From: Ruminococcaceae bacterium YRB3002
GTDB lineage: Bacteria > Bacillota > Clostridia > Saccharofermentanales > Saccharofermentanaceae
Assembly: GCA_900099715.1 (NCBI GenBank)
Contig: FMTG01000011.1
Coordinates: 47,719-86,716 of the forward strand
DNA: 38,998 nt
Direction: 5' to 3'
Numbering within the stretch: the stretch's first letter is position 1; every line of letters starts with the position of its first letter. Positions 8,556-16,379 of this stretch are shown in pieces. A program made the translations under genes and the position numbers. The notes under the pieces are model-generated. The model saw only the letters and a list, made by a program, of their open reading frames with translations, searched no databases and was not told the origin of the DNA.

Positions 8556-10568
8556 TCAGTGCCATCTCGAGATCCTGCTGCCGGGCTCGATATACATCCC
8601 GTCGCCTTCGGTCACGCCATATGTATCGTAGAACTCATCCAGCGTAGACAGGATCGCATTGACCCTTATGACAGCGGGGCTGTGCTCGTCAGACTGGAGC
8701 TGGTCCATCACGGCCGTATCAAGCTGCTTCTCGCGCCATGTCACGGCGAAGTTCGTGAACATCTTCTCCCTCTGCTCATCTGTCCCGGCAAGTGATGCGA
8801 TGCACTCCATTCCGCCCAGGTCAGCATAGTTCTCGCCAAGAGTATTCGTACCATTGATGTGGTACACGCCGAATACCGTGAAGTTATCCTCGAAGTAAGA
8901 TATTGCTGTATCATTCCTCTGCTCAAGAGCCTCAACGTCTCCAGCGTCGATCCACGATGGATCGTACCGTCCTTCGCTGTTGAACAGTATGCAGTTGCTG
9001 TCGAAAGCATGTCCCATCTCATGCGCGATAGTGAACCCTATCCCGCCAAGATTCGTATAGTAATCCGCATCCTTATCGTAGAAAGGAGCGTTCATCATGG
9101 CCGCCGTTACCGTGATGCTGTTTGTCGACGGGTTATAGCAGGCGTTGAACATCTGCATCGGCATAGTGGTCGCCGTCCTCGGTGAGACTTCTCCGACCAT
9201 ATCGAGCCTCTCGCGGCTCTTGATCATCCTGTAGTTATGAAGGAACTCATAGTAGTTATTCCCTGAGAGAGTGCTGTACTTACTGTTATCGTGGCGCTCA
9301 AGGTCTTTTGCAGTCACGTATATGATATTGTCGAGCTTTGTGAGAAGGCTTTGTCTGGTTCCCTCAGTGAGCCACTTGGCATCCGTTATCAGAGCCCTGT
9401 AACCCTCCCTGATATCGTCGCACATATTGCGGAGGTATACGTCCATCTCATCTGTATAATACTGCTCCACATAGAGGGGATCCGTCTCATCACAGAAGAC
9501 CTCGATGACCGTATCCATGGCACGCACTTCCGCATCCCTGTAATCCTTGTTGTAGTACTGGATCAGGATATCGGAATGTGGTGTGATGAACTCACCGTAC
9601 CTATTTATAAGATCTGCCAGTTCCCAGGCCTTCAGCGCCTCGAGATTATCCTCTGTGAACACGCTGTTCAGGCACTCCAGCTGTCTTAGGTCCAGAGCAG
9701 TGAACCTGTCACACTTTGCACTGTCTACACCCATGTTAGTGATATACCTGTCCAGGTCCACATTGGTAAATATTGATTCCGCCTCATCACGCGTAAGCTC
9801 GAAGAAATACTCCAGCGGAAGCGAATCATTAACGATGTCCATATCCGTGGCATTATATATGTCGAACACTATATACCCCAGCTTTGTCCCCGCCTCGTCC
9901 GCTTCAGCCTTGCTGCGCCCTGCATATTGCATCGCACTGCCGGCCATGTTCTTGACGCTGGTAAGACCTGAGTAAGAATCCTGAAGGTCCTTGAACTCAC
10001 AGGTGATCATCGACGATATGTTCCTGAAGCACAGATCGTTCCTGCCCGGCTCCAGATAGTTCGCATCGACCGACAGACGGAGAAAGCCGGATACCCCGTA
10101 GTCCCTGTACAGCCTGGCATCGATATCCATCAGTTCCTGAACGTTCCCTGCGTTTATGATCTCGCCGACGAGCTCCTCCAGATCCGCCGGCACAGGCGTG
10201 TTGTCGTAGTCGTAATCCCTACATAGCTCATACGCCCTCTTAACGATGTCCTCTTCGCTCCCGAGCTCATAAACGGATCCGCTTACAACATCTGTTACGA
10301 TGCCCTTGACCCTGTCAGCTATCATATCCTGGTCGAACGAAGCCCCCGCAGACTGCTGCCCGTACTCAAACTCCACCGTCTTCAGGTATTCTTCGTTGAT
10401 ATATCTGTAGTAATCGTCCTGCGGCCGCACACCCGTGGCCTGCTGTTCCGCAGCTGTTGTTGCCGCCGCATCCCGAGGCATCTCAACTACCGTGGCGCAT
10501 CCTGTTAGTGTGACAAATTCCGCGAGCGCTGTCGCTGCCGCCAGGACCATCCCCATCAACCTTCTCAT
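8556..10568 (-). CDS. M13-family (neprilysin-like) zinc metallopeptidase, lipoprotein
   Basis: A 670-residue secreted peptidase. The N-terminus has a lipoprotein signal peptide with lipobox LTGC and lipidated Cys24, so it should be anchored on the outer face of the membrane. The zinc motif HEMGH is at 516-520 and the third ligand and supporting Asp are in ENYAD (Glu579, Asp583), as in M13 peptidases. The NAFYD/NAY-type substrate region appears as NAPFYD upstream of the HEMGH. M13 enzymes cleave oligopeptides. It heads an operon whose next gene, the FtsX permease, starts 26 bases after its stop; later genes give an ATPase, a LytTR regulator and a kinase. Degradation or processing of the peptide exported or sensed by this operon is plausible but unproven. 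Confidence 0.93.
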   Translation of the reverse strand: MRRLMGMVLAAATALAEFVTLTGCATVVEMPRDAAATTAAEQQATGVRPQDDYYRYINEEYLKTVEFEYGQQSAGASFDQDMIADRVKGIVTDVVSGSVYELGSEEDIVKRAYELCRDYDYDNTPVPADLEELVGEIINAGNVQELMDIDARLYRDYGVSGFLRLSVDANYLEPGRNDLCFRNISSMITCEFKDLQDSYSGLTSVKNMAGSAMQYAGRSKAEADEAGTKLGYIVFDIYNATDMDIVNDSLPLEYFFELTRDEAESIFTNVDLDRYITNMGVDSAKCDRFTALDLRQLECLNSVFTEDNLEALKAWELADLINRYGEFITPHSDILIQYYNKDYRDAEVRAMDTVIEVFCDETDPLYVEQYYTDEMDVYLRNMCDDIREGYRALITDAKWLTEGTRQSLLTKLDNIIYVTAKDLERHDNSKYSTLSGNNYYEFLHNYRMIKSRERLDMVGEVSPRTATTMPMQMFNACYNPSTNSITVTAAMMNAPFYDKDADYYTNLGGIGFTIAHEMGHAFDSNCILFNSEGRYDPSWIDAGDVEALEQRNDTAISYFEDNFTVFGVYHINGTNTLGENYADLGGMECIASLAGTDEQREKMFTNFAVTWREKQLDTAVMDQLQSDEHSPAVIRVNAILSTLDEFYDTYGVTEGDGMYIEPGSRISRWH

Positions 10569-10618
10569 TCTCTGACTCCTTTGCCGTATGTTCAGTTGCC
10601 GTATTACCGGTTATGGGG

Positions 10619-10624
10619 ATGTTA
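10619..10624 (-). promoter_or_regulatory. Extended -10 promoter of the M13 peptidase operon
   Basis: On the minus strand TGTTAACAT gives an extended -10 (TG, one base, TAACAT at 10619-10624). There is no convincing -35 box at the expected place (CCGTTC), as expected for an activator-dependent promoter. The LytTR-like direct repeats lie directly upstream. Confidence 0.55.
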
Positions 10625-10651
10625 ACACTTATCCGCTGCCTGAACGGATCT

Positions 10652-10684
10652 TGTGGTGAGTTGTATTGAAAGTGTGGTGAGTTG
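10652..10684 (-). promoter_or_regulatory. Direct repeat, likely LytTR response regulator operator
   Basis: The 12-mer CAACTCACCACA (minus strand) occurs twice without mismatch, at 10673-10684 and 10652-10663, start to start 21 bp, or two helical turns. That geometry matches AgrA/LytTR sites, although the motif wording differs from staphylococcal AgrA. Relative to the predicted start near 10612 the repeats cover about -40 to -72, a normal activator position. The regulator encoded at 4636-5346 in the same operon is the obvious candidate. Confidence 0.65.
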
Positions 10685-10687
10685 CGG

Positions 10688-11536
10688 TCAGTCTTTCTTG
10701 AGTTCTCTCTCAAACGCCCTGTAATTCCTGTCATCTCCCGGCCTGCAGTAGACCGCGAATTCGATGACCCGGAACCTGCTCCTGTACTCTTCAGCCACCT
10801 TGTGCGCCGCCCTGGCAGTCACTTCCGGGGGGTTGCTGAACGCCCCGCATCCGAAAGCCCCGAGCACGACCGCTTCAACGCCCTCCGAGCAGGCGGCCTC
10901 CATTATCCTGGCAAGCCTCTTCATATGAAGTTCGTAGAGATCGTCATCGCTTATGGTCACTTTGGTCGAGCCGTCGCCTGGGTTGTACTTATTCGACGGC
11001 TTCTCGCGCAGGTTGGGCGCGGCACAGGTAATGACGTCGACGGTGTACCAGTCTCCTGCCGGCACAGGTTCGGGCAGATCCGTATCGTTCTTGAAGACCA
11101 CCACACCCGGAGTGTAGATGATGTCACCGTTGTGGAGCGGATCGTGGGCCGCGCGGTGAGGCGAGTAGAAGCCATCCCACATCTCCCGGACGTTGAGACA
11201 CGGATACAGCGTCGAGCACCTGCACAGGCACTCTTCCTGCGCCCCCGCCCCGGTAGTCACGCCGCCGCCCGGATTGGTGGCCGATGCGAAGTTATGCACC
11301 GCAGTCTTAAGCCCCTGCCGCGCATAATCCGAGGCCGCCTCGAAAGTCCTCTTGCGCGATACGATTATGTCAGCAGACGCCTGCTCTATATCTGCCGCAT
11401 TCTGGTCTATTACGTCGCCTTCCAGTATCAGGTGCTGCGCCTGTATAGACTTTCCAATTGCCTCCTTGAGCGCCCCGTCTGTCTCATATCTGCGGCGCGT
11501 ATCTTCGAAGACTGCTATCCTTTCTTCCCGTCCCAT
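10688..11536 (-). CDS. Microbial-type PARG / macro-domain protein (TIGR02452 family)
   Basis: A 282-residue protein of the family related to bacterial poly(ADP-ribose) glycohydrolase. The key loop is present: NFASATNPGGGVTTGAGAQ followed by EE, that is the Gly-rich ribose-binding stretch (about 88-97) and the QEE catalytic pair (100-102). Later VVLGAFGCGAFSNPP matches the second macro-domain loop. These enzymes remove ADP-ribose from proteins or act on ADP-ribose derivatives. The gene starts 2 bases after the stop of a metallophosphoesterase gene and has a GGAGGAGG site inside the end of that gene, so they form an operon. The ADP-ribose substrate is expected from family knowledge; the exact bond cleaved cannot be read from sequence. 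Confidence 0.9.
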   Translation of the reverse strand: MGREERIAVFEDTRRRYETDGALKEAIGKSIQAQHLILEGDVIDQNAADIEQASADIIVSRKRTFEAASDYARQGLKTAVHNFASATNPGGGVTTGAGAQEECLCRCSTLYPCLNVREMWDGFYSPHRAAHDPLHNGDIIYTPGVVVFKNDTDLPEPVPAGDWYTVDVITCAAPNLREKPSNKYNPGDGSTKVTISDDDLYELHMKRLARIMEAACSEGVEAVVLGAFGCGAFSNPPEVTARAAHKVAEEYRSRFRVIEFAVYCRPGDDRNYRAFERELKKD

Positions 11537-11538
11537 AT

Positions 11539-12099
11539 CTATTCCTCCTCCAGCAGGTGGTGCTCCCGGCCCTTATACTCCTGCCACGGCGCAGAATCCG
11601 CCCACGCCGCGATCACACTGATCGGCACCGGCCGGTACCCGTTGGCGTCCACACCCACATCGAACTGCAGCCGCCCCATCTCGTGATGGCGGTCATTGTA
11701 CCCCGCCCCCGAGTGGATATGCCCGTGCAGCTGCACCGCCCCGAACCGCATCTTATCCCAGCACACCAGCGGATAGTGCATCAGCACATACACCTTCTTG
11801 TTGTACTTCAGAACCTCATAATCGCTGATCCGCTCGAAAAGCCCGGGGTCATACTCCGCATCGTGATTCCCTCTTAACAGGATCTTCCGCCCGTTGATGC
11901 GCCTGATCAGGTCATTTGCCTCATCCTCGCCGATCCTGAACGTCAGATCCCCAAGAATATACAGCGTGTCCCTGGCGGTCACGGTCTCATTGATGTTGCT
12001 GATAAATGTCTCGTTCATCTCGTCGATACTGCCGAACTCCGGCCGGTGCTTCAGCACCGTGCAGTGCCCGAGATGAAGGTCGCTTGTAAAGTAGATCAT
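11539..12099 (-). CDS. Metallophosphoesterase, apparently leaderless
   Basis: A 186-residue calcineurin-like phosphoesterase. The metal ligands are SDLHLGH (Asp7, His9), ILGDLTF, LLRGNHD, and a late HGHIHSG. The protein resembles small YfcE/phage-type phosphoesterases. The start cannot be further upstream because the first beta strand with Asp7 begins almost at residue 1. There is no Shine-Dalgarno sequence: TATAAT (12106-12111) ends only 6 bases before the ATG, so the mRNA probably begins at or next to the start codon. It is followed immediately by the PARG-like gene. Substrate unknown; a 2-prime,3-prime-cyclic nucleotide or an ADP-ribose phosphate product would fit the partner gene but is speculation. 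Confidence 0.88.
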   Translation of the reverse strand: MIYFTSDLHLGHCTVLKHRPEFGSIDEMNETFISNINETVTARDTLYILGDLTFRIGEDEANDLIRRINGRKILLRGNHDAEYDPGLFERISDYEVLKYNKKVYVLMHYPLVCWDKMRFGAVQLHGHIHSGAGYNDRHHEMGRLQFDVGVDANGYRPVPISVIAAWADSAPWQEYKGREHHLLEEE

Positions 12100-12105
12100 A
12101 CTGAT

Positions 12106-12134
12106 ATTATAGCGTCACGCCACGCAAAAATAAA
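12106..12134 (-). promoter_or_regulatory. Promoter of the metallophosphoesterase/PARG operon
   Basis: On the minus strand a perfect -10 TATAAT (12106-12111) is preceded at 17 nt by a weak -35 TTTATT (12129-12134). The predicted start falls at about 12099, the A of the start codon. Confidence 0.6.
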
Positions 12135-12172
12135 ATCGCCCCGCCAAGCGTCCGCCTTCCTGTTCTCGCGAA

Positions 12173-12219
12173 TAGTTGCGCACAAGCGAAGCGCGGAGCA
12201 CCTGTTCGAAGCATCACAA
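12173..12219. repeat. Dispersed 47-bp REP-like repeat, copy 1
   Basis: This stretch matches 21906-21952 with one difference (T for C). It has the core GCGCACAAGCGAAGCGCGG, which is rich in GCGC. It covers the last codons and stop of the neighbouring sortase gene, so it either encodes or replaced the end of that gene. Confidence 0.85.
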
Positions 12220-12828
12220 CTTCACACGTTCGCACCGAACAGTAAGCCTCGCCTCGCCGCCATAGGTGCATGTGTAGAGCGACAGATCCCAGCCTCCGGA
12301 CAGCATGCCGGAGATGTCGGTACCGTCGATCACGTCGATCTGCTTGACAACATAAGGGATCACAAGCCCGCTCATGTCCGTGAAATACACTTCATCCCCG
12401 GGCTCCAGTTTCTTAAGCCGGCCGAAGCCGCTCCTGTAGTTATGGCCTGCGATGACAAAGTCGTCCGTGTACGGGGAACCGTAATAGCGGCACACCGACT
12501 TGCGCAGATAGGAGTCGTTCCAGGTGTCGTAGACGCCCATTTCGAGATCGATGGCGGGGATCGTCAGATAGCCGTCGTAAGGGGCTCCGTCGATCAGGAC
12601 AGGCACTAGTTCGGTGACGGTCCCGGAAGTACGGGGATCCACTGCGTCTGTACCGTCAGATGTTCTCGCCGATACCTCCGTGCGGATCCTGTCCATGACC
12701 CCGGCCGCTTCCTCTGCCTGGGCGTTGCTCTCGGTCATGTTATAAAAATAGAGGCCTCCCGCTCCGAGGAGCAAGGCGAGGCCTGTAATTAGCAATGTAT
12801 TTCCTACGATGCGCCGCTTATTCTTCAT
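12214..12828 (-). CDS. Sortase (class B/D-like) of the pilus locus
   Basis: A 204-residue transpeptidase with one N-terminal membrane anchor (about 10-30). The catalytic triad is visible as His129 in VIAGHNY, Cys187 in YTCTYGG, and Arg198 in TVRCER. It lacks the lid and C-terminal membrane helix of class C pilus polymerases, so it is more likely the housekeeping-type or anchoring sortase of this locus. It overlaps the minor pilin gene by 11 bases and is the last gene of the pilus operon. The minor pilin has an unusual IQTGQ-type sorting signal, and this sortase is the likely partner. Its last codons and stop are formed by a dispersed repeat (12173-12219), so the natural C-terminus may have been altered. 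Subclass assignment is tentative. Confidence 0.88.
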   Translation of the reverse strand: MKNKRRIVGNTLLITGLALLLGAGGLYFYNMTESNAQAEEAAGVMDRIRTEVSARTSDGTDAVDPRTSGTVTELVPVLIDGAPYDGYLTIPAIDLEMGVYDTWNDSYLRKSVCRYYGSPYTDDFVIAGHNYRSGFGRLKKLEPGDEVYFTDMSGLVIPYVVKQIDVIDGTDISGMLSGGWDLSLYTCTYGGEARLTVRCERVKL

Positions 12829-13753
12829 ACGAACGTTTGCCCGTGACCCGGACTATGATGCCGGCGCTTACCAGGAAGAGTCCCGCGAAGACCATCACCG
12901 GCACGGGCCAGTTTGTCTGGCCGGTCTGGATGAGCTTCTTGGTATTTGTCACGGTGAAGTCGTTGCCCACACGGGAGTATGTGACTTTGTACTCGGCGGG
13001 GACGTTGACTTCCGAGATGTCCCATTTTCGCGATGCGTCGAGGGTGGTCCATTTATACTGCCAGTTGTTGGAATCGTTCAGGGTCACTGTCTCGAAGACG
13101 CCATCCTCGTTGGAGAGAGCCACATCGACGTGGTCGGGACGGTCCTTGCCGTCGTCGTTCCAGACCTTGCGGACGGTGATATCAATGGGTTCCAGATAGG
13201 AGAGCTTCGGCTCTGCGACGCCGTCGTACTGCCAGCCGATATTCGAAGGATCTGTGCTGTAGTAAGGCAGGAAATACAGGAAAGGAACAAATGATGTAAA
13301 TCCTGTCGGGAGGCTCGTCGCCATGACGAGATACACTCCGCTCTTCAGTCCCTCGAAAACAACCTTTCCGTCAGCATCCGACGTCTCCGAAGCCACACCG
13401 GCCACACTGTTGTCCACAGTGAACTGTGCCACATCATCGATCATGGACTGGGTTATCTTGTTCTCGAGATCAAGTGAAGTCGCCGCATAATCAGAGGTCA
13501 GAACAAAGTCTATACCGCCGCCTGTTCCGTACCTGCCTTCAGCTACGCGGTAGACTGTTACCTCAGCTCCAACAGCGGTCTTGCCGTCGTCACCGGGAGT
13601 CTTCAGCGTCATGGTGAGGCTGGAATCCTTGTCAGGATCAAGCTGTCCTGCTGCGTACAGCGTGCGGGCAGGCGCGAAGAACAGGACTGCGATGAGCAGC
13701 GCTGCGAGAACTGTCGTTATCGACCTGATCACAGACTTACTTCTGCCTGCCAT
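12818..13753 (-). CDS. Minor pilin with Cna-B domain and noncanonical LIQTGQ sorting signal
   Basis: A 311-residue surface protein. The signal peptide covers about 1-35 (ALLIAVLFFAPARTLYAAG). A SpaA-like region follows, and a Cna-B domain near 190-275 contains the isopeptide Lys in ITVRKVWNDDG, the acidic partner in WDISEVN, and the Asn in FTVTNTKK. The C-terminus is LIQTGQTNWPVP, a hydrophobic helix, and a basic tail RVTGKRSYEE. The sorting motif has Ile in place of Pro of LPXTG and is followed by QxNWPVP, a variant that recurs in Clostridia. It overlaps the class C sortase upstream (17 bases) and the second sortase downstream (11 bases). It is likely the pilus base or wall-linking subunit; that role is inferred from order. 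Confidence 0.88.
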   Translation of the reverse strand: MAGRSKSVIRSITTVLAALLIAVLFFAPARTLYAAGQLDPDKDSSLTMTLKTPGDDGKTAVGAEVTVYRVAEGRYGTGGGIDFVLTSDYAATSLDLENKITQSMIDDVAQFTVDNSVAGVASETSDADGKVVFEGLKSGVYLVMATSLPTGFTSFVPFLYFLPYYSTDPSNIGWQYDGVAEPKLSYLEPIDITVRKVWNDDGKDRPDHVDVALSNEDGVFETVTLNDSNNWQYKWTTLDASRKWDISEVNVPAEYKVTYSRVGNDFTVTNTKKLIQTGQTNWPVPVMVFAGLFLVSAGIIVRVTGKRSYEE

Positions 13754-14570
13754 GACCTGTTCTTCTCCTTTCTATTATTATCGTAGCGGCCACTATCGCG
13801 ATAAACGCGGGAAGCGCCATTACCGTGGCGACTATTGCCTTGTCGATCTTAAAGGCCTCGTTGGATACGAATAACCCCGGAGCCTTTATCACGCCGCCGT
13901 CCGTTCTGACGCCTCTGACGAGGAGACGGTGGGTGTTTATTCCGTATGGAGTGCAGGTGACAAGTGTGCAATAGTCCTTGCCATCCTCTATCGTAAGACT
14001 TGATACGTCCTGCGGCAGCACCACCCTGATCTGGTCGACCTCATAGGTCAGGACCCGGTCAAGGACGGTGATGGTGAACTTATCGCCTACCTCCATCTCG
14101 TCAAGATCGGTGAAGAGTCTGGCGGACGGCAGACCTCTGTGCCCCGACAGAACACAATGGGTTGAAGGTCCGCCCACCGGCAGCGAGGACCCTTCAAGGT
14201 GTCCTACGCCAACCTGCAGGATTCCGTCATCTACTCCGTGGTAGATGGGGAGCTCCACTCCGATCTTATCAATGTCAATGTACCCCATGATGCCCGTCCC
14301 GGTGATGTCCAGGGTGTCTTTGTACCCGACCACCCCGGTGGGATCATAAAGCGATGTGCTTGAAGCACTCAGTGCTTCGTTGTATTTCTCGGCGTCGGAG
14401 ATGAGCTCCTTACGCCTTATCTCATCGGTGTTCACATATACATCGTGGTACTGTGAAATCACCGCCGCCGAATGCTTGGAATTGATGTATTCGCCGATGG
14501 TGGGATAGAGAATCAGGCCTACACCCCCCACCAGCAGAACAACTATCAATACATTCAGCAGTTTCCTCAT
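13737..14570 (-). CDS. srtC: Class C (pilin-polymerising) sortase
   Basis: A 277-residue sortase with an N-terminal membrane helix (about 5-25), a C-terminal helix (about 245-267) and an Arg-rich tail, the two-anchor layout of class C. Catalytic residues are His144 in CVLSGHRGLPS, Cys206 in LVTCTPYG, and Arg215 in THRLLVRG. The lid region reads YDPTG (75-79), so the aromatic residue that normally follows Asp-Pro in the lid is Thr. It joins pilin subunits by amide bonds between a Lys of one and the Thr of the sorting signal of the next. It lies 3 bases after the backbone pilin gene and overlaps the minor pilin gene, which fits a classical pilus operon. Confidence 0.95.
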   Translation of the reverse strand: MRKLLNVLIVVLLVGGVGLILYPTIGEYINSKHSAAVISQYHDVYVNTDEIRRKELISDAEKYNEALSASSTSLYDPTGVVGYKDTLDITGTGIMGYIDIDKIGVELPIYHGVDDGILQVGVGHLEGSSLPVGGPSTHCVLSGHRGLPSARLFTDLDEMEVGDKFTITVLDRVLTYEVDQIRVVLPQDVSSLTIEDGKDYCTLVTCTPYGINTHRLLVRGVRTDGGVIKAPGLFVSNEAFKIDKAIVATVMALPAFIAIVAATIIIERRRTGHGRQK

Positions 14571-14573
14571 TAA

Positions 14574-16322
14574 TTATTTCTCATCAGATCCGAACTTCTT
14601 CTTCTTCAGAACGATGAGTGCAGCACCTGCAACTACGAGGACAGAACCGCCGACGTAGAATACTGTTGTACCGATTCCGCCTGTCTCAGGAAGATCAGAT
14701 GTCATCTTGTTAACAACAACGAGTTCTACGAACTGCTTGCCTGCAGATACAGTAGCTGCAGTTCCGTCGATCTCATAAGTCCATACAGGAACCTTATTTG
14801 TGGCGTCATACGCGAAAGTGATCTTCAGTGTATGTACCTTGCCGTCAGTTGTATATCCGGCAGGAGCTTTGGTCTCAGTAATAGTGTAGTTGCCTTCGCC
14901 AAGACCTGTAAGAACGATGTAACCCTTCTCATCAACCTCGATCTCTGTGTCAGCGTCATTGAGGTCGGAAACGATTACGGGATCCTGTTCTACGGGAGCG
15001 TACTTGATCGTTGTGCTTGCATACTGTGAAGTAGTCTCAGGTGTAGGTTCTGTCTCAGTGTATGTTCCGTTAAGCAACTTATAGTATGTACCTGTTGTGG
15101 ATACCTCAAATTCTGTCTTCGTAACGATAACAGAATTACTTGATGTACCTGCTACGTGGAACTTGGCACCAACGAGAGAGTTGCCGTCCTTGTCCTGCTT
15201 GATGACTACAGCACCTGTTGTGTAGGTTACTGTCTGTGCCGGAGGTGTCTTACCTGTTACGTTGTCATCGCCTGTGCCCGGCTTATCCTTGCCGAGGTAA
15301 TCAACGCTGGGATCGTTGGAATAGATCAGCTCAGCAGTATTCGGGTTGCCTGTATCGCTTGTATTTGCATTCTCATTGAGCTTTGCCTTATATGTTACAA
15401 CGATGTCCTTACCGATGAAATTTGTGTTTGTACCATATGTAAGGAAATTCTTTATAGCCAGCTCGAAAGAATTTGATGAGCTTGTGGGAGCAGTAAAATC
15501 GATAGCGCTTGCAGAAAGAGCTGTGCCATTGATGGTTACTGTAGGAACGTTGTTTGTTGAGCTTGTTCCGATGTATGTGAGACCCTGGGAAAGAGTATCC
15601 TTGATATCGAACCAGTAGTTGTTGTAGCCCTTGTTTCTCAGATCAGGCACCTTGGATGTGATCTGGAATGTGATCTCTTCTTCAACATCAGCCTCATTGT
15701 AATCAACCAGGTTTGCACCATCAACGATTTTCTTCTCGAGAGTAGGAACTGCTTCCTTTGTCTCAATATCGATCGTTGTTGTCCTGTTAACGACCTTGAG
15801 CATGAACTTGGATACTGCGCTGTCAACAGCAGGTCTTGAGATAGTATCCTTGATGAAGTAGTAACCCATACCTGTAGGAAGTTCCACTGTCTTCTCTGTC
15901 TCTGTAGCTGAAAGTGATACAGTGGGAACTGCCTTTGTCTTGAGATGTGCTTCTACGAACTTTGCGAAATCATCAACGATACCGGGGTCGATTTCATTGC
16001 CTGTAAGTACAGCAACTACCTTATCGGCAGAGTCGCAGCCGGAGAATCCTGTAACATCCTGCAGATCATCGTAGAAATCCGCACCTTCAGAATCAATGCC
16101 TGTACCCCATACGATGTCATAGAGCTTGTTGTTGTCTGTCGTATCCACCTTGGCTGAGAACACCTGATAGATGTCGTAGCTGTGAGCAGATTTGTCATTG
16201 GTGTCATTCTTGATGATCTTGATCTTGGGATCACCGTCTGCTGCGAGAGCAATGGTACCCATCGCCATGATCATTACGAATGTCACGATGACAGAAATGA
16301 TCTTTTTCATTGTCTTAGTCAT
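14574..16322 (-). CDS. Backbone (major) pilin, LPETG-anchored
   Basis: A 582-residue sortase substrate. The start at 16322 is chosen over an in-frame ATG 12 codons upstream because GGAAAGGAAC lies just before it and the signal peptide (TMKKIISVIVTFVMIMAMG, cleaved after ALAA) then begins at once. Domains resemble SpaA/backbone pilins: a first domain ending near VPTLEKKI, which supplies candidate isopeptide or polymerisation Lys residues, a central domain with a D-E-rich start, and a C-terminal Cna-B domain with the E-box YTITETKAPAGY. The sorting signal is LPETGG, followed by a helix and KKKKFGSDEK. No classical YPK pilin motif is evident. It is followed by srtC and preceded by the large adhesin. 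Confidence 0.93.
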   Translation of the reverse strand: MTKTMKKIISVIVTFVMIMAMGTIALAADGDPKIKIIKNDTNDKSAHSYDIYQVFSAKVDTTDNNKLYDIVWGTGIDSEGADFYDDLQDVTGFSGCDSADKVVAVLTGNEIDPGIVDDFAKFVEAHLKTKAVPTVSLSATETEKTVELPTGMGYYFIKDTISRPAVDSAVSKFMLKVVNRTTTIDIETKEAVPTLEKKIVDGANLVDYNEADVEEEITFQITSKVPDLRNKGYNNYWFDIKDTLSQGLTYIGTSSTNNVPTVTINGTALSASAIDFTAPTSSSNSFELAIKNFLTYGTNTNFIGKDIVVTYKAKLNENANTSDTGNPNTAELIYSNDPSVDYLGKDKPGTGDDNVTGKTPPAQTVTYTTGAVVIKQDKDGNSLVGAKFHVAGTSSNSVIVTKTEFEVSTTGTYYKLLNGTYTETEPTPETTSQYASTTIKYAPVEQDPVIVSDLNDADTEIEVDEKGYIVLTGLGEGNYTITETKAPAGYTTDGKVHTLKITFAYDATNKVPVWTYEIDGTAATVSAGKQFVELVVVNKMTSDLPETGGIGTTVFYVGGSVLVVAGAALIVLKKKKFGSDEK

Positions 16323-16379
16323 GTTCTTTTGTTCCTTTCCTTTGTTTATGTGCTTCATTAACTACTGTTTCAGGTACGC

